From the NCBI RefSeq assembly GCF_900186985.1, contig NZ_LT906447.1:372001-436000 (forward strand): DNA of 64,000 bases. Direction: 5' to 3'. Under the pieces are notes generated by a model. It was not told the DNA's origin, searched no databases, and was given only the letters and a program-made list of their open reading frames with translations. The stretch's first letter is position 1; the number at the start of each line of letters is the position of its first letter. The position numbers were made by a program, and so were the translations under genes. This document shows, piece after piece, positions 21,501 to 34,213 of this stretch. This DNA is from Staphylococcus piscifermentans. Its GTDB lineage: Bacteria > Bacillota > Bacilli > Staphylococcales > Staphylococcaceae.

Positions 21501-24500
21501 ACAGGTCAAAAAGGTGATAAAGGTGATTCTATCTCTATTACAAGTATCACGCCGCAATCTAATGGAGATACGAAAGTAGTCTTTTCAGATGGTAAAGAAC
21601 TTAATATTCCTAAAGGGGCCAAAGGTGATAAAGGCCAAGATGCCGCACCGTTAACTGTAACTGAAACAACTAAAGATACAGCAGGCAATACAGTCGTGCA
21701 TTTCAGTGATGGCAAAACAGCTACTGTTTCAAAAGGTGATACTGGCGCAACAGGTGCAACCGGTGCTCAAGGTCCTAAAGGAGATAAGGGCGATGCAGGA
21801 CAAAATGCCGCTCCATTAACTGTCACTGGTGAAAGAAAAGACGCGGCAGGTAATACGGTCGTCAGCTTCAGTGATGGTTCAACTGCTACCATCTCTAAAG
21901 GCGATAAAGGCGAGACTGGTGCTGCGGGAGCTAAAGGCGATTCTATCACTGTTAAGAGTGTAGAACCTCAAGCAAACGGAGACGTTAAAGTAGTCTTTTC
22001 AGATGGTAAGGAAGTCAACATTCCTAAAGGAGCCAAAGGTGATAAAGGCCAAGACGCCGCACCGTTAACAGTTACAAGTACTACTAAAGATAAAGACGGT
22101 AACACTGTCGTACACTTCAGTGACGGCAAGACTGCGACAGTTTCAAAAGGTGATACTGGGGCAGCCGGTAAAGATGCAAAACCTTTAACTGTCACTGGTG
22201 AAACTAAAGATAATAACGGCAATACAGTTGTAAGATTCAGCGACGGTACTTCAATCACTGTCAATAAAGGTGATCGTGGTGAAGCTGGCGCTAAAGGTGA
22301 AAAAGGTGACCGAGGCGAAAACGGTACTTCTATTGCCATAGATAAAATTGAAACATTGCCGACAGGTGCAACTAAAGTGACTTTCTCTGACGGCAAATCA
22401 TTTGAAATTCCAAAAGGAAACGATGGTACATCTGTTACAATTACTGAAACTAAAACGCTTCCTAATGGCAATAAACAAGTGACTTTCTCTGATGGCAAAA
22501 CTCTTGAAATTCCAAAAGGAGACAAAGGTGACACTGGAGCTAAAGGCGCAGATGCCAAACCTTTAACAGTACTTGGAGAAACAAAAGATGGCAATGGCAA
22601 CACTGTAGTTAATTTTAGTGATGGTTCAACTGCTACCATCTCTAAAGGCGATAAAGGCGACACAGGTGCTAAAGGTGAAACGGGCGACTCAATTACTATA
22701 AAAAGTATTACACCGCAAGCCAATGGCGATACAAAAGTAGTCTTCTCAGATGGTAAAGAACTTACTATTCCTAAAGGTGAGAAAGGCGACAAAGGAGACG
22801 CTGGAGCTAAAGGTGCTGATGCTGCTCCGTTAACTGTTCAAAGCACTGACAAAGACCAAGACGGCAATACTGTAATCCACTTCAGTGATGGCCAAACAGC
22901 TACTGTTTCTAAAGGAGACAAAGGAGATAAAGGCGATACTGGAGCAACAGGCGCAGCAGGTCAAGACGCCGCACCATTAACTGTAACTAACACAACAAAA
23001 GATAAAGATGGCAATACAGTCGTACACTTCAGCGATAACTCAACAGCTACTATCTCTAAAGGAGATAAAGGAGAGGCTGGTCAAACAGGTGCTGCAGGAG
23101 CTAAAGGCGATAAAGGCGACAAAGGTGATTCTATTACTATTGCAAGTGTGACACCGCAAGTCAATGGCGATACTAAAGTAGTCTTTTCAGATGGTAAAGA
23201 ATTAACGATTCCTAAAGGTGCAAAAGGCGAAAAAGGCCAAGATGCTCAACCATTGACAGTCACAAGCACTAATAAAGACGCAGACGGCAATACTGTAATC
23301 CACTTCAGCGACGGACAAACAGCTACTGTTTCTAAAGGAGACAAAGGAGATAAAGGCGATACTGGAGCAGCAGGTGCAAACGGTCAAGATGGTCAGTCAG
23401 TTACGATAACATCAACAACAACTGAACCGAATGGCGATACGAAAGTGACATTTAGCGATGGACATGTCATTACAATACCAAAAGGTAAAGACGGCAAATC
23501 TGTAACAGTAGACAGTTCTGCTCCTGATAAAGACGGCAACATGGTTATTCACTTTAGCGATGGAAGCAATGCAACTATCCCTAAAGGTGCAAAAGGTGAA
23601 CGTGGTGAAACAGGTGCAGCTGGAAAAGATGCAACACCATTAACAGTTGTAAACACTGATAAAGATGTAAACGGTAATACGGTTGTGCATTTCAGTGACG
23701 GTTCGCAAGCTGTTATCTCTAAAGGAGACAAAGGCGAAAAAGGTGACGCTGGAATTGCAGGTAAAGACGCCGCACCATTAACTGTAACTAACACAACAAA
23801 AGACAACGATGGCAACACAGTCGTACACTTCAGTGATGGTCAAACAGCCACTGTTTCTAAAGGCGACAAAGGAGATACTGGAGCTGCAGGCGCGACAGGT
23901 AAAGATGGTAAGTCTATCACTATTGCAAGCATTGAACCACAAGACAATGGCGACACTAAGGTCACATTCTCAGACGGTCAATCTATTAATGTACCAAAAG
24001 GCAAAGATGGAAAATCTGTTACTATCACGAACACAGAAACACTTCCAAATGGTAATAAACAAGTTACATTCTCAGATGGAAAAACACTTGAAATTCCAAA
24101 AGGAGACAAAGGCGATCGCGGTGAAACTGGTGCTGCAGGAGCTCAAGGAGCAGCCGGTCAAAATGGAACTTCAATCACAATTGATAAAACAGAAGAAACA
24201 CCAGCCGGTACAAAAGTAACATTCAGTGATGGTAAATCAATCACAGTTCCAAAAGGCGCAGATGGAAAATCGATTACGGTTAAATCATCAGAACCTAATG
24301 CAGACGGCGATATTGTTGTCACATTCAGCGATGATTCACATGTCACTATTCCTAAAGGCGCTAAAGGCGACACTGGTGCAGCAGGTCCAGCTGGAAAAGA
24401 TGGTGCTTCAATCACGATTACAAGCACAGAAACTACACCAGAAGGTAACACGAAAGTCAACTTCTCAGATGGACATTCAATTACTATTAATAAAGGTGAT

Positions 24501-27500
24501 GCTGGTGCAGCCGGTACGAATGGTAAAGATGGAACTTCAGTTACTATTACTTCAAGTAAAGTACTTGATAATGGCGATAATGAAGTCACATTCTCAGATG
24601 GAACTAAGATTACAATTCCAAAAGGCGCGAAAGGTGATAAAGGTGATGCAGGAAATTCAATCACCGTTCAAGACACACAACCTTTAGCCAATGGAGACAT
24701 TGAAGTTACATTCTCAGATGGTAAGAAAGTCACTATTCCTAAAGGCGCTAAAGGAGATCAAGGTGAAAAAGGTGCAGATGCAACACCGTTAACTGTTCAA
24801 AGCACTGATAAAGACCAAGACGGCAACACGGTAATCCACTTTAGTGACGGCGGAACTGCGACAATTTCTAAAGGTGATAAAGGTGACGCTGGTGCAAAAG
24901 GCGCAGACGGTACATCCGTAACAGTAGATCAAATTAATAAATTGCCGAATGGTGATTCTGAAGTAGTCTTCAGTGATGGTAAGAAAGTGACTATCCCTAA
25001 AGGCGACAAAGGTGATGCAGGTCAAAATGCTGCTCCACTCACAGTTACAGGCTCTGAAAAAGATGCAGATGGAAACACTGTCATCCACTTCAGCGATGGT
25101 ACTACAGCGACTGTTGCAAAAGGAGATAAAGGAGAACAAGGTCTGCAAGGTGTTCCAGGTGAAGCGGGCGCTAAAGGTGACAAAGGTGACTCAATCACTA
25201 TTACAAGTATTACACCTCAAGATAATGGCGATACAAAAGTAGTCTTTTCAGATGGTAAAGAAGTCACAATACCAAAAGGTGCGAAAGGTGATACAGGCGC
25301 AGCTGGCAAAGAAGCCGCACCGCTTACAGTCACTGGTTCTGAAAAAGACGCAGACGGCAACACAATTGTCCACTTCAGCGATAATTCGCAAGCTGTTATC
25401 TCTAAAGGAGATAAAGGTGATACTGGGGCAGCTGGAGCAAACGGTAAAGATGGTCAATCTATTACAGTTCAAAATGTAGCTCCAGATAAAGATGGCAACA
25501 CAGAAGTATCATTCTCAGATGGTTCTAAAGTTGTCATTCCGAAAGCTAAAGACGGCGTGAATGGTACAGATGGCAAATCCATCACTATCGCAAGTACAGA
25601 GACAACACCAGAAGGTAATTCAAAAGTCACATTCTCAGATGGTACTTCAATTACTATTGCCAAAGGAGATAAAGGCGACAAAGGTGAAGCAGGTAAAGAT
25701 GCAACACCATTGACAGTTACTGGTACATCTCAAGATCCGGACGGCAATACGGTGCTTAATTTCAGCGATGGTTCTCATGCAACAGTAGCTAAAGGCAAAG
25801 ACGGCGTTGCTGGAAAAGATGGTAAGTCAATTACGATTACTGATACAGCTGTTCAACCGGATGGTTCAACAAAACTTACATTCAGCGACGGTCATGAAGT
25901 TATTATTCCAAAAGGAGAGAAAGGCGACACAGGAGCTCAAGGTGAGGCCGGTAAAGATGGTACATCAGTAACCATTACAAATACTGAAACAACACCTGAT
26001 GGCGCTACTAAAGTTAACTTCTCAGACGGTAAATCGATTACTATTCCTAAAGGACAGGACGGCACATCAGTCACAGTACAAGGTTCTGCTCCTGATGCAG
26101 ATGGTAATACAGTGGTGACATTCTCAGATGGTAAAACTGTCACAATTCCAAAAGGTGCGAAAGGTGATAAAGGCGATACTGGAGCCCAAGGTGCAGCAGG
26201 AAAAGACGCAACACCATTAACGATAACAGGATCAGCACAAACACCAGACGGCAATACTGAAGTAACCTTCTCAGACGGCACTAAAGTCGTGATTCCGAAA
26301 GCTAAAGACGGTGTGAACGGTCTTGATGGTAAATCCATCACTGTGACCGGCAGCGAAGCTCAGCCTGATGGTTCGACGAAAGTAACTTTCAGTGATGGAC
26401 GTGAAATTGTGATTCCAAAAGGGGAAAAAGGCGATGCAGGTCAAAACGGTAAATCGATTACTGTAGATAGTTCTGCTCCAGATGCTGATGGCAATACAGT
26501 TGTCAATTTCTCAGACGGTTCTAAAGTTGTGATTCCGAAAGCACAAGATGGTGTGGCTGGAAAAGATGGAAAATCTATTACTATCCAAAATACTGAAACA
26601 ACACCTGAAGGTAATACAAAAGTTAACTTCTCAGATGGCACATCGATTACAATCGCTAAAGGAGAAAAAGGCGACAAAGGTGCAACTGGCGCTCAAGGAG
26701 CAGCGGGTCAAAACGGTACAGATGGCAAATCCATTACTGTTCAAAGTGTCCAACCTGATAAAGACGGCAATACAGAAGTAACGTTCTCAGACGGTTCTAA
26801 AGTTGTCATTCCGAAAGCTCAAGATGGCGCAGCAGGACAAGACGGCACATCTATTACAATCACTGATACAGTAGTACAACCTGATGGTTCAACAAAAGTA
26901 ACATTTAGTGACGGTCATGAAATCGTGATTCCAAAAGGCGCTAAAGGTGATACAGGAGCAGCTGGCCAAAACGGTCAAGATGGTCAATCTATTACTGTCG
27001 CAAAAGTAGAACCGCAAACAAACGGTGATACAAAAGTAACCTTCTCAGACGGCAAAGAAGTCACAATTCCTAAAGGAGCACAAGGTGAAGCCGGACAAAA
27101 TGGCACAGATGCGAAACCATTAACAATCACAGGAACAACGCAAACTCCTGATGGCAACACCGAAGTATCATTCTCAGATGGTACAAAAGTCGTTATCCCT
27201 AAAGGTGCGAAAGGCGATAAAGGCGACGCAGGAGCAGCTGGTACAGCCGGCCAATCTATTACTGTCCAAAGCACTGAAAAAACACCAGAAGGCGATACGA
27301 AAGTAACGTTCTCAGATGGTACTTCAGTTACAATCGCTAAAGGAGATAAAGGTGAAACTGGCGCTCAAGGAGCAGCTGGTCAAAACGGACAAGATGGTCA
27401 GTCTGTCACTGTTGCAAAAGTAGAACCGCAACCGAACGGCGATACTAAAGTCACATTCTCAGACGGCAAAGAAGTCACAATTCCTAAAGGAGAAAAAGGC

Positions 27501-30500
27501 GACAAAGGTGATACAGGAGCAGCTGGTGCAGATGGCGCATCTGTTACAGTCCAATCTTCTGAAACACAACCAGACGGCAGTACCAAAGTAGTCTTTTCAG
27601 ATGGTCACGAAATTACAATTCCAAAAGCGCAAGACGGTAAATCAATCACAGTTGATAAAACTGAACCAAATGCTGATGGCAACATAGTTGTAACCTTCTC
27701 AGACGGTTCATCAGTGACGATACCAAAAGGTGCGAAAGGTGATACAGGCGCTCAAGGTGAAGCTGGTAAAAATGCAGAACCACTTACAGTTAAAGGTTCA
27801 ACACAAACACCAGATGGTAACACAGAAGTGACTTTCTCAGATGGCTCTAAAGTAGTCATTCCGAAAGCCAAAGACGGAGTAGATGGTAAGTCAATTACTG
27901 TACAACGCACTGAGACAACACCAGACGGCGATACGAAAGTAACGTTCACAGATGGTACTTCAATTACTGTAGCCAAAGGTGCGAAAGGCGATAAAGGTGA
28001 GACTGGAGCTCAAGGAGCAGCCGGTCAAAATGGTACAGACGGCAAATCAATCACTGTTCAAAGTGTTCAACCTGATAAAGATGGCAATACTGAAGTTACA
28101 TTCAGTGACGGCTCTAAAGTAGTTATCCCGAAAGCCAAAGATGCCGTAAATGGTATTGATGGTAAATCTATTACGATTACTAATACAGCAGTACAACCTG
28201 ATGGTACAACGAAAGTAACATTTAGTGATGGTCATGAAGTCGTGCTTCCGAAAGGCGCGAAAGGTGACGCCGGTGCAGATGGTCAATCAGTCACTGTCGC
28301 AAAAGTAGAACCGCAACCAAACGGCGATACAAAAGTGACATTCTCAGACGGCAAAGAAGTCACAATTCCTAAAGGAGAAAAAGGCGACAAAGGTGATAAC
28401 GGAGCCCAAGGTGAAGCAGGCGCTGCCGGTAAAGACGGTCAATCAATTACTATCACAGGAACAACTCAAACTCCTGAAGGCAACACAGAAGTATCGTTCT
28501 CAGATGGTACAAAAGTCGTTATCCCTAAAGGTGCGAAAGGCGATAAAGGCGACAAAGGTGAAGCAGGCCGCTCAATCACAGTTCAAAGTACTGAAACAAC
28601 ACCAGAAGGCAATACAAAAGTAACGTTCTCAGATGGTACATCTGTCACAGTCGCTAAAGGTGATAAAGGTGAAACTGGCGCTCAAGGAGCAGCCGGTCAA
28701 AACGGCGCAGATGGTCAATCTGTTACTGTTGCGAAAGTAGAACCGCAACCGAACGGTGATACTAAAGTCACATTCTCAGACGGCAAAGAAGTTACAATTC
28801 CTAAAGGAGAAAAAGGAGACAAAGGTGAAACTGGAGCCCAAGGTGAAGCAGGTCAAAATGGTATAGATGCGAAACCATTAACAGTCACAGAATCTAAGCA
28901 AACACCAAATGGCGATACAGAAGTAACATTTAGCGACGGTACAAAAGTCACTATTCCAAAAGCACAAGATGGAAAATCAATTACAATTGATAAAACCGAA
29001 CCAGATGCAAATGGAAATACAGTCGTAACTTTCTCTGACGGCAGCACAATTACAATTCCTAAAGGTGCGAAAGGAGATAAAGGTGATAACGGTGAAACTG
29101 GTACGCCAGGTACTTCAGTCACTGTAGCTAAAGTAGAACCGCAACCAGATGGTTCAACTAAAGTTACCTTCTCAGACGGCAAAGAAGCTGTCATCCCTAA
29201 AGGGGAAAAAGGCGATACAGGAGCCCAAGGTGAAGCAGGCCAAAATGGTAAAGATGGAAAATCAATTACTGTTCAAAGTACAACTCCAGATGCAGACGGC
29301 AATACGGTGGTAACCTTCTCAGATGGATCTAAAGTCGTTCTTCCAAAAGCCAAAGATGGTGTGAACGGTAAAGACGGTGTATCAATCACAGTTCAAAGTA
29401 CCGAAACAACACCTGAAGGCAACACGAAAGTAACATTCTCAGATGGTCATGAAATCACAATCGCGAAAGGCGACAAAGGTGATAAAGGTGATAAAGGTGA
29501 TTCAGTCACTGTTGCCAAAGTAGAACCGCAACCAAACGGTGATACTAAAGTCACATTCTCAGACGGTAAAGAACTTGTAATTCCTAAAGGAGAAAAAGGT
29601 GACGCAGGTAAAGACGGTGTAGACGGTAAAGATGCTGCGCCACTTACAGTAACAAGTACTGAAAAAGATGCAGACGGCAATACAGTCATCCACTTCAGCG
29701 ATGGCGGCACAGCTGTTATCTCTAAAGGAGATAAAGGAGCAGATGGTCAATCAATCACTGTTCAAAATGTAGCACCGGACGCAGACGGCAACACTGAAGT
29801 AACCTTCTCAGATGGTTCTAAAGTTACAATTCCAAAAGCCAAAGATGGTGTGGACGGCAAATCAATCACTGTTACTGGTACCGAAACATTGCCAAGCGGA
29901 GATGTTAAAGTCACATTCAGCGATGGACATGAAATCATCGTACCTAAAGGCGCGAAAGGCGATGCTGGAGATTCTGTAACTATCGTTAAAACAACTAAAG
30001 ATCCAGATGGCAACACAGTAGTTTCATTCAGTGATGGAAGCAGCGTTACAATTCCTAAAGGAGAAAAAGGCGACAAGGGAGATAAAGGTAACGACGGTAC
30101 TTCTGTAACTATTACAGGAACTGAAGTACAACCAGATGGTTCAACAAAAGTGACATTCTCAGACGGTCGTGAAATCAATATTCCTAAAGGTTTAGACGGT
30201 AAATCAGTTACTATTACTAAAGCTGAACCAGATGCAGATGGTAATACAGTTATCGACTTCAGTGACGGTTCTAAAGTGACTGTACCAAAAGGAAAAGATG
30301 GTGTAGACGGCAAATCAATTACTATCACTAACACTGAAAACTTGCCAAATGGCGATGTGAAAGTGACATTCAGTGATGGCCATGAAGTCGTAGTGCCTAA
30401 AGGTGATAAAGGAGCAGATGGTCAATCTATCACAATTACTTCTTCTGCGGTACAACCTGACGGTAATACGAAAGTGGTCTTCAGCGATGGACATGAAATT

Positions 30501-32036
30501 GTTGTACCTAAAGGTCAAGATGGTAAATCAATTTCAATCGTTTCAACAGCTAAAGATCCAGCCGGTAACACAGTTGTCGAATTCAGCGATGGTACTTCAG
30601 TTACAATTGCTAAAGGCGACAAAGGTGAACAAGGATTAAATGGTAAAGATGGTCGTGACGGTCAAGACGGTAAATCAATTACAGTAACTGGCCAAACTAT
30701 TGATCCAGATGGTAATACGAAAGTCACATTCAATGATGGCAAATCAATCACTGTACCGAAAGGCAAAGACGGTAAAGACGGTAAAGATGGTAAGTCAATC
30801 ACAATTACTGGCCAAGCTTTGGATCCTAACGGTAATACGAAAGTGACATTTAGTGATGGACACGAAATTACAATTCCAAAAGGTAAAGATGGCGTTTCAG
30901 TTACTGTGAAAGATTCGCATCAAGATAAAGATGGCAACACAGTTGTCGAATTCAGCGACGGTAATACGATTACAGTCTTGAAAGGCAAAGATGGCAAAGA
31001 CGGTAAAGATGGTCAATCAATCACTGTAACAGGTCAAAAAGTAGATCCTAATGGTAATACGATTGTGGTCTTCAGTGATGGCAGAGAAATTACAATTCCA
31101 AAAGGAAAAGATGGCGTATCTGTTACTGTTAAAGATTCACACCAAGATAAAGACGGTAATACTGTCGTCGAATTCAGCGATGGAAATACAATCACTATCT
31201 TGAAAGGTAAAGACGGTAAAGATGGTCGCGACGGTGTTAATGGTCGCGATGGCAGAGACGGCAGAAATGGTAGAGATGGACGTGACGGCCGTGATGGCAG
31301 AGATGCTCAACCAACAGCACCTGTTTATATCGTAAATAATTACATTGACCAATATAATACAAACGTTATTGTATTTAGTAATGGTCATCGTATCGAAATT
31401 CCATGCGATGAATATGGTAATGCGATAGTAATTATTGGATATAACCACGATGTGAAAGGTAATGTAGTATTACAATGTGCAGATAAAACTAAAATTATCG
31501 TACCTTGTCATAAACCTGAAACACCGAAAGTTACGATTCCAATGATTCCATTGGTGCCAGCAACACCAAGTGTACCGGAACCAATTAAACCAGGACCGAT
31601 TACACCAGATCCGATTAAACCGGAACCGATTACACCGGATCCAATTAAACCAAGTCAACCGGATACACCACCGAACAAAGAGTGTCATATTGATACACCA
31701 GTTGTACCAGATCAAAATACAACACCAGAGGATTCTCAAACGACTCCACCAGTAACAGACACTCACACACCTGTTGCAAACCATGGTGATAGTCATAAAG
31801 TTGTAAATCCAGAACCAAAGCATCAACCAGAAGTAAAAACAACGACAAAAGTTTCAACAACAAATAAAGTAGCTACTCAACCAAGCACAGCGAAACCAGA
31901 AAAAACACAACCAAAAGCAAAAGTATTACCAAATACAGGCGCTGACGATACAGCACCAATGCTTTACGGTACTATCTTTGCTGGCTTAGGAACTGCAATG
32001 ATGTTTGGTATGAAACGCCGTAAAAATCAAAAATAA
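18588..32036 (+). CDS. Giant YSIRK/LPNTG surface protein with collagen-like and FSDG repeats (4482 aa)
   Basis: A sortase-anchored surface protein, probably a long fibrous adhesin or stalk. A YSIRK signal peptide ([17 protein letters not shown]) ends near residue 47. A Ser/Thr/Glu-rich linker runs to about 190 and a non-repeat head follows to about 505. A G5-like segment (about 508-580) and a bacterial Ig-like domain (about 585-665) come next. From about residue 705 to 4245, Gly-X-Y stretches alternate with about 80 copies of a roughly 30-residue module ending in TFSDG...IPKG. Two diverged modules with cysteines, a Pro-rich wall-spanning segment and LPNTG (4447-4451) close it. The start ATG 18588 follows GGAGG. 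The frame is intact throughout. The ligand is unknown, and no characterised counterpart is known to me. Confidence 0.93.
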   Translation: MKSRNNKRLDFLPNIHNKYSIRKFTVGTASILLGTTLIFGLNQDADAAENENNAEATQTSNVSNDAISNNQTSATEEDVSEQLVKEQPSTQTTTASEPANAQVSEAQTSTNSTEPHVGKEKEEEAVSVENIRNTVSENKENEQHNTNTDPAKQEATPQTAEQSSEPTRLNLNNVSENPVDFAEINNGAKAPVEFVHQYGQSANKEEFVRQQLAENYNSEDIEGILSKLHVDYNTISAEDLFQDILRAGIEYANEQTSKYTVYAVRSMPDDATFSTRSIDDIEPTVYPIGNPNTTSNVKLPKNGTSAEIIGALKTDISVPASGITVTGNGKTYAGQKPAHYTFNVTPDKQHNVVKVTVKYYATAGTGDHYADMGGLKLGSGYIKIDSIQYNFIQLGTGTRGGKPVVITSSMKPGLVKPGYPEGFAMDNRPALTDTMIQNGGYGLLEFSLPVKDWDGDLSIEAFPMMYSQTTPYAHPVNPFSTENYFNDKGQVILDVNPDVNIKQTVKKVTEPIPFDVEYINTKDLDAGQQRVKTEGHPGTKEFTRSDITYKDVLISRAQDDEKITEQPVNKIVELGIGNIEVSIPLEPPVIDPQLSGAQTITGSTEPFAAVDIKVGNQTYHTTADNNGDFSQNLDTPLKEADRISAIARKDGKTSKPGKEIVPRDGRPVELETTTTRGNNLGKPGTWVTLTDKSNGKEISRFFVPDGEAGAQGVKGDKGDKGERGDKGPRGEKGRDGDDGEKGDPGEQGPAGTSVYIAGTNAMPNGNIQVNFSDGTDIVVPKGDKGDQGEKGSKGDALKITKIEDLPNGDKKLTFSDGKSTTIPKGNKGEDGKSVKVQGYRITPTGSVVTFTDGAEVTVPMGPKGDKGDTGATGAQGPKGDTGAQGPKGDLGDTGAQGPRGEQGPKGDKGDTGAAGKDAKPLTVTGESKDAAGNTVVNFSDGSHVTISKGDKGDRGETGAAGAQGAKGETGATGQKGDKGDSISITSITPQSNGDTKVVFSDGKELNIPKGAKGDKGQDAAPLTVTETTKDTAGNTVVHFSDGKTATVSKGDTGATGATGAQGPKGDKGDAGQNAAPLTVTGERKDAAGNTVVSFSDGSTATISKGDKGETGAAGAKGDSITVKSVEPQANGDVKVVFSDGKEVNIPKGAKGDKGQDAAPLTVTSTTKDKDGNTVVHFSDGKTATVSKGDTGAAGKDAKPLTVTGETKDNNGNTVVRFSDGTSITVNKGDRGEAGAKGEKGDRGENGTSIAIDKIETLPTGATKVTFSDGKSFEIPKGNDGTSVTITETKTLPNGNKQVTFSDGKTLEIPKGDKGDTGAKGADAKPLTVLGETKDGNGNTVVNFSDGSTATISKGDKGDTGAKGETGDSITIKSITPQANGDTKVVFSDGKELTIPKGEKGDKGDAGAKGADAAPLTVQSTDKDQDGNTVIHFSDGQTATVSKGDKGDKGDTGATGAAGQDAAPLTVTNTTKDKDGNTVVHFSDNSTATISKGDKGEAGQTGAAGAKGDKGDKGDSITIASVTPQVNGDTKVVFSDGKELTIPKGAKGEKGQDAQPLTVTSTNKDADGNTVIHFSDGQTATVSKGDKGDKGDTGAAGANGQDGQSVTITSTTTEPNGDTKVTFSDGHVITIPKGKDGKSVTVDSSAPDKDGNMVIHFSDGSNATIPKGAKGERGETGAAGKDATPLTVVNTDKDVNGNTVVHFSDGSQAVISKGDKGEKGDAGIAGKDAAPLTVTNTTKDNDGNTVVHFSDGQTATVSKGDKGDTGAAGATGKDGKSITIASIEPQDNGDTKVTFSDGQSINVPKGKDGKSVTITNTETLPNGNKQVTFSDGKTLEIPKGDKGDRGETGAAGAQGAAGQNGTSITIDKTEETPAGTKVTFSDGKSITVPKGADGKSITVKSSEPNADGDIVVTFSDDSHVTIPKGAKGDTGAAGPAGKDGASITITSTETTPEGNTKVNFSDGHSITINKGDAGAAGTNGKDGTSVTITSSKVLDNGDNEVTFSDGTKITIPKGAKGDKGDAGNSITVQDTQPLANGDIEVTFSDGKKVTIPKGAKGDQGEKGADATPLTVQSTDKDQDGNTVIHFSDGGTATISKGDKGDAGAKGADGTSVTVDQINKLPNGDSEVVFSDGKKVTIPKGDKGDAGQNAAPLTVTGSEKDADGNTVIHFSDGTTATVAKGDKGEQGLQGVPGEAGAKGDKGDSITITSITPQDNGDTKVVFSDGKEVTIPKGAKGDTGAAGKEAAPLTVTGSEKDADGNTIVHFSDNSQAVISKGDKGDTGAAGANGKDGQSITVQNVAPDKDGNTEVSFSDGSKVVIPKAKDGVNGTDGKSITIASTETTPEGNSKVTFSDGTSITIAKGDKGDKGEAGKDATPLTVTGTSQDPDGNTVLNFSDGSHATVAKGKDGVAGKDGKSITITDTAVQPDGSTKLTFSDGHEVIIPKGEKGDTGAQGEAGKDGTSVTITNTETTPDGATKVNFSDGKSITIPKGQDGTSVTVQGSAPDADGNTVVTFSDGKTVTIPKGAKGDKGDTGAQGAAGKDATPLTITGSAQTPDGNTEVTFSDGTKVVIPKAKDGVNGLDGKSITVTGSEAQPDGSTKVTFSDGREIVIPKGEKGDAGQNGKSITVDSSAPDADGNTVVNFSDGSKVVIPKAQDGVAGKDGKSITIQNTETTPEGNTKVNFSDGTSITIAKGEKGDKGATGAQGAAGQNGTDGKSITVQSVQPDKDGNTEVTFSDGSKVVIPKAQDGAAGQDGTSITITDTVVQPDGSTKVTFSDGHEIVIPKGAKGDTGAAGQNGQDGQSITVAKVEPQTNGDTKVTFSDGKEVTIPKGAQGEAGQNGTDAKPLTITGTTQTPDGNTEVSFSDGTKVVIPKGAKGDKGDAGAAGTAGQSITVQSTEKTPEGDTKVTFSDGTSVTIAKGDKGETGAQGAAGQNGQDGQSVTVAKVEPQPNGDTKVTFSDGKEVTIPKGEKGDKGDTGAAGADGASVTVQSSETQPDGSTKVVFSDGHEITIPKAQDGKSITVDKTEPNADGNIVVTFSDGSSVTIPKGAKGDTGAQGEAGKNAEPLTVKGSTQTPDGNTEVTFSDGSKVVIPKAKDGVDGKSITVQRTETTPDGDTKVTFTDGTSITVAKGAKGDKGETGAQGAAGQNGTDGKSITVQSVQPDKDGNTEVTFSDGSKVVIPKAKDAVNGIDGKSITITNTAVQPDGTTKVTFSDGHEVVLPKGAKGDAGADGQSVTVAKVEPQPNGDTKVTFSDGKEVTIPKGEKGDKGDNGAQGEAGAAGKDGQSITITGTTQTPEGNTEVSFSDGTKVVIPKGAKGDKGDKGEAGRSITVQSTETTPEGNTKVTFSDGTSVTVAKGDKGETGAQGAAGQNGADGQSVTVAKVEPQPNGDTKVTFSDGKEVTIPKGEKGDKGETGAQGEAGQNGIDAKPLTVTESKQTPNGDTEVTFSDGTKVTIPKAQDGKSITIDKTEPDANGNTVVTFSDGSTITIPKGAKGDKGDNGETGTPGTSVTVAKVEPQPDGSTKVTFSDGKEAVIPKGEKGDTGAQGEAGQNGKDGKSITVQSTTPDADGNTVVTFSDGSKVVLPKAKDGVNGKDGVSITVQSTETTPEGNTKVTFSDGHEITIAKGDKGDKGDKGDSVTVAKVEPQPNGDTKVTFSDGKELVIPKGEKGDAGKDGVDGKDAAPLTVTSTEKDADGNTVIHFSDGGTAVISKGDKGADGQSITVQNVAPDADGNTEVTFSDGSKVTIPKAKDGVDGKSITVTGTETLPSGDVKVTFSDGHEIIVPKGAKGDAGDSVTIVKTTKDPDGNTVVSFSDGSSVTIPKGEKGDKGDKGNDGTSVTITGTEVQPDGSTKVTFSDGREINIPKGLDGKSVTITKAEPDADGNTVIDFSDGSKVTVPKGKDGVDGKSITITNTENLPNGDVKVTFSDGHEVVVPKGDKGADGQSITITSSAVQPDGNTKVVFSDGHEIVVPKGQDGKSISIVSTAKDPAGNTVVEFSDGTSVTIAKGDKGEQGLNGKDGRDGQDGKSITVTGQTIDPDGNTKVTFNDGKSITVPKGKDGKDGKDGKSITITGQALDPNGNTKVTFSDGHEITIPKGKDGVSVTVKDSHQDKDGNTVVEFSDGNTITVLKGKDGKDGKDGQSITVTGQKVDPNGNTIVVFSDGREITIPKGKDGVSVTVKDSHQDKDGNTVVEFSDGNTITILKGKDGKDGRDGVNGRDGRDGRNGRDGRDGRDGRDAQPTAPVYIVNNYIDQYNTNVIVFSNGHRIEIPCDEYGNAIVIIGYNHDVKGNVVLQCADKTKIIVPCHKPETPKVTIPMIPLVPATPSVPEPIKPGPITPDPIKPEPITPDPIKPSQPDTPPNKECHIDTPVVPDQNTTPEDSQTTPPVTDTHTPVANHGDSHKVVNPEPKHQPEVKTTTKVSTTNKVATQPSTAKPEKTQPKAKVLPNTGADDTAPMLYGTIFAGLGTAMMFGMKRRKNQK
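20701..31313 (+). repeat. Alternating collagen-like Gly-X-Y and FSDG-module repeat region
   Basis: By hand count about 80 modules of the form (S/P)(I/L)T(V/I)...DGNT(V/K)V.FSDG...(I/V).KG are separated by Gly-X-Y linkers. The linkers run from two triplets to about 19. [14 protein letters not shown] triplets dominate at first; GKDGKDG and finally GRDGRDG triplets occur at the end. Module starts are of two sorts, APLTVT/KPLTVT and KSITIT/QSVTVA, intermixed in no fixed order. Confidence 0.93.
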
Positions 32037-32054
32037 ATAAGTTTTCTTCAAATT

Positions 32055-32086
32055 AAGAACCAGGCCACCGTGCCTGGTTCTTTTTT
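32055..32086 (+). terminator. Terminator of the collagen-like giant gene
   Basis: AAGAACCAGGC and GCCTGGTTCTT pair perfectly over 11 bp around CACCGT, with a T run. Confidence 0.93.
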
Positions 32087-32222
32087 AATTTTGAAAAGAG
32101 AAAAATATACGGATAAATGAACTGATTTTGAATAGTTTTACTATTGAGATGAAAGTTGTAAACGCTTACGGGCTCTAGAGTTTAGAATTAAGTTGAAATT
32201 AACAATTTTCTAAAAATTAATG

Positions 32223-32250
32223 TTGACTTTTTCACTCAGTAATGTAATAT
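32223..32250 (+). promoter_or_regulatory. Promoter of the met operon
   Basis: TTGACT (32223-32228) and TAATAT (32245-32250), spacer 16 bp, about 30 bp before the riboswitch. Confidence 0.6.
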
Positions 32251-32282
32251 ATGGGATATAAATAAATGAACTGAATACATAA

Positions 32283-32448
32283 CTCTTATCCAGAGAGGTG
32301 GAGGGACAGGCCCTATGAAACCTCGGCAGCAGGATCGAGATCGTAACAAGTCGATTACTGTGCCAATTCCTACAGCAAATGCTGTAAAGATGAGACGAGC
32401 CGAATTATTCCGAGGACTTGTTTCATTGTCCCCGGAATTTTTATTTTT
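32283..32448 (+). promoter_or_regulatory. SAM-I (S-box) riboswitch with terminator
   Basis: The leader carries S-box landmarks in order: CTCTTATCCAGAGAGGTGGA, AGGGACAGGCCC, ATGAAACCTCGGCAGC, GTGCCAATTCCTACAGC and AAAGATGAGA closing helix P1. The aptamer spans 32283-32400. The expression platform is the hairpin ATTCCGAGGAC/GTCCCCGGAAT at 32407-32438 with a T run to 32448. When S-adenosylmethionine is plentiful the terminator should form and silence metNIQ. Confidence 0.95.
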
Positions 32449-32511
32449 CAAAATAAAAGTCAAAATAGAGGCAAAATTCATTCATTTCAAAATATCAGAG
32501 GGGGCTAACCT

Positions 32512-33528
32512 ATGATTGAGTTCAAGGATGTGAGTAAAACATTCCATAAGCGCTCAACAGAAATTCAAGCTTTAAAGGATGTCAGTTTTACTGTTGAACG
32601 ACAAGAAATCTACGGTGTTATTGGCTACAGCGGTGCAGGTAAGAGTACTTTAATCCGTTTAGTAAATAAACTTGAGAATGTAACATCTGGTGAGGTCGTT
32701 GTCGATGGACATCAAATAGATCAATACAGCAAGAAAGAATTGCGTAAAGTTAAGAAGAATATCGGAATGATATTCCAGCATTTCAACTTGCTGAATTCAA
32801 AAACGGTATTTAATAATGTGGCAATGCCGCTGATTTTGGAAGGCAAGAGTAAAAAATACATAAAAGAGAAAGTAGATGAAATGTTAGAGTTCGTCGGACT
32901 TGGTGATAAAGGTTCGCAATATCCGAATGAACTTTCTGGTGGTCAGAAACAAAGAGTAGCTATTGCCAGAGCACTTGTCACGGATCCTCAAATTTTATTA
33001 TGTGATGAAGCTACAAGTGCACTCGATCCAGCTACTACGGACTCTATCTTGCGACTCTTAAAGCGTGTTAATGAAACATTTGAAGTAACGATTTTATTGA
33101 TTACCCACGAGATGAGCGTGATACAAAAGATTTGCGATAAAGTTGCCGTTATGGAACAAGGGCGCGTCATTGAAAAAGGCACTGTATTAGATGTCTTCAG
33201 TCATCCGAAAACTGAAACAGCGAAGAACTTCGTTTCTACAGTTATCAGTACAGATATCAGTGAGAAGATGATTCATCAATTACCGACAGATGCGAATTAT
33301 CAAGATGTGAAAGTTTATATGGAAGGCGCTCAATTAGGATTGTCTGTCATTCAAACATTAATCAAAGACTTTAATTTAGAAGTGAATGTCATTTATGCTT
33401 CGATGTCGGATATTCAGGACACTTCAGTCGGTTATTTAACTTTGCGCATTAAAGGGACTGACGAAGAGAAACATCGCGCATATGATTACTTGAAACAACA
33501 TCACATCGAATATGAGGAGGTCGGATAA
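32512..33528 (+). CDS. metN: Methionine ABC transporter ATP-binding protein MetN
   Basis: The ATPase of the methionine importer. The 338-residue product has Walker A (GYSGAGKST), the ABC signature LSGGQKQR, Walker B (ILLCDEAT) and a switch His in LLITHEM. A C-terminal regulatory NIL domain from about residue 260 senses methionine in the family. It starts at ATG 32512 after GAGGGGG and is the first gene behind the SAM riboswitch. It overlaps no neighbour; metI begins one base after its stop. Confidence 0.95.
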   Translation: MIEFKDVSKTFHKRSTEIQALKDVSFTVERQEIYGVIGYSGAGKSTLIRLVNKLENVTSGEVVVDGHQIDQYSKKELRKVKKNIGMIFQHFNLLNSKTVFNNVAMPLILEGKSKKYIKEKVDEMLEFVGLGDKGSQYPNELSGGQKQRVAIARALVTDPQILLCDEATSALDPATTDSILRLLKRVNETFEVTILLITHEMSVIQKICDKVAVMEQGRVIEKGTVLDVFSHPKTETAKNFVSTVISTDISEKMIHQLPTDANYQDVKVYMEGAQLGLSVIQTLIKDFNLEVNVIYASMSDIQDTSVGYLTLRIKGTDEEKHRAYDYLKQHHIEYEEVG

Positions 33529-33529
33529 T

Positions 33530-34189
33530 ATGCTAGGTTCATCTTTAGACTCGTCGCAATTATGGGAAGCGCTCTATCAAACATTATTGATGGTTTCGAT
33601 TTCACTAGTAATTGGTGCGTTAATCGGGATTCCCTTAGGCATCTTGCTGGTAGTGACAAAGAAAAATGGTATTTGGGAAAATGTAGCGATCTATCATATC
33701 TTGAATCCGATTATTAACATTTTTCGTTCAATTCCATTCATTATTTTGTTAATCGCGATTGTGCCGTTTACTAAATTAATCGTAGGTACATCTATTGGTA
33801 CAGCAGCTGCGATTGTACCTTTAACGGTATACGTAGCACCATACATTGCGCGTCTCGTTGAAAATTCACTATTGGAAGTAGACTCAGGGGTTATCGAAGC
33901 AGCGAATGCAATGGGTGCATCACCGTTCCAAATTATTCGTTATTTCTTAATGCCGGAAGCTTTAGGTTCATTAATCTTAGCGATTACTACTGCAATTATC
34001 GGTTTAATCGGTTCAACAGCTATGGCCGGTGCAGTAGGTGGCGGCGGTATCGGTGACTTGGCTTTAGCTTATGGTTACCAACGTTTCGACACTATCGTCA
34101 TTATTATTACAGTTGTTATTTTAGTCATTATGGTTCAGCTAATTCAATCTCTCGGGAATGTTTTGGCTAAGAAGATTCGCAGAAATTAA
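33530..34189 (+). CDS. metI: Methionine ABC transporter permease MetI
   Basis: Membrane subunit of the methionine importer, 219 residues with about five membrane helices. The permease coupling loop is visible as EAANAMGASPFQIIRYFLMPEA. I start at ATG 33530 because AGGAGG at 33515-33520 is the ribosome site; the upstream ATG at 33512 lies before that site and inside metN. It works as a dimer with MetN and receives substrate from MetQ. Confidence 0.94.
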   Translation: MLGSSLDSSQLWEALYQTLLMVSISLVIGALIGIPLGILLVVTKKNGIWENVAIYHILNPIINIFRSIPFIILLIAIVPFTKLIVGTSIGTAAAIVPLTVYVAPYIARLVENSLLEVDSGVIEAANAMGASPFQIIRYFLMPEALGSLILAITTAIIGLIGSTAMAGAVGGGGIGDLALAYGYQRFDTIVIIITVVILVIMVQLIQSLGNVLAKKIRRN

Positions 34190-34213
34190 TCACACAAAGG
34201 GGTTTTTTAGGAT

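Noticed and set aside
20477..30518. Numerous open frames on both strands inside the collagen/FSDG region
   Set aside because: Shadows of the repeated codons of the real frame; proline-rich antisense products are the expected reverse reading of Gly-X-Y DNA.
18588..32036. Assembly artefact or pseudogene as explanation for the very large gene
   Set aside because: The frame is intact over 13.4 kb, modules are individually diverged, and signal peptide and sortase signal are both present. Copy number could still be off by some units.
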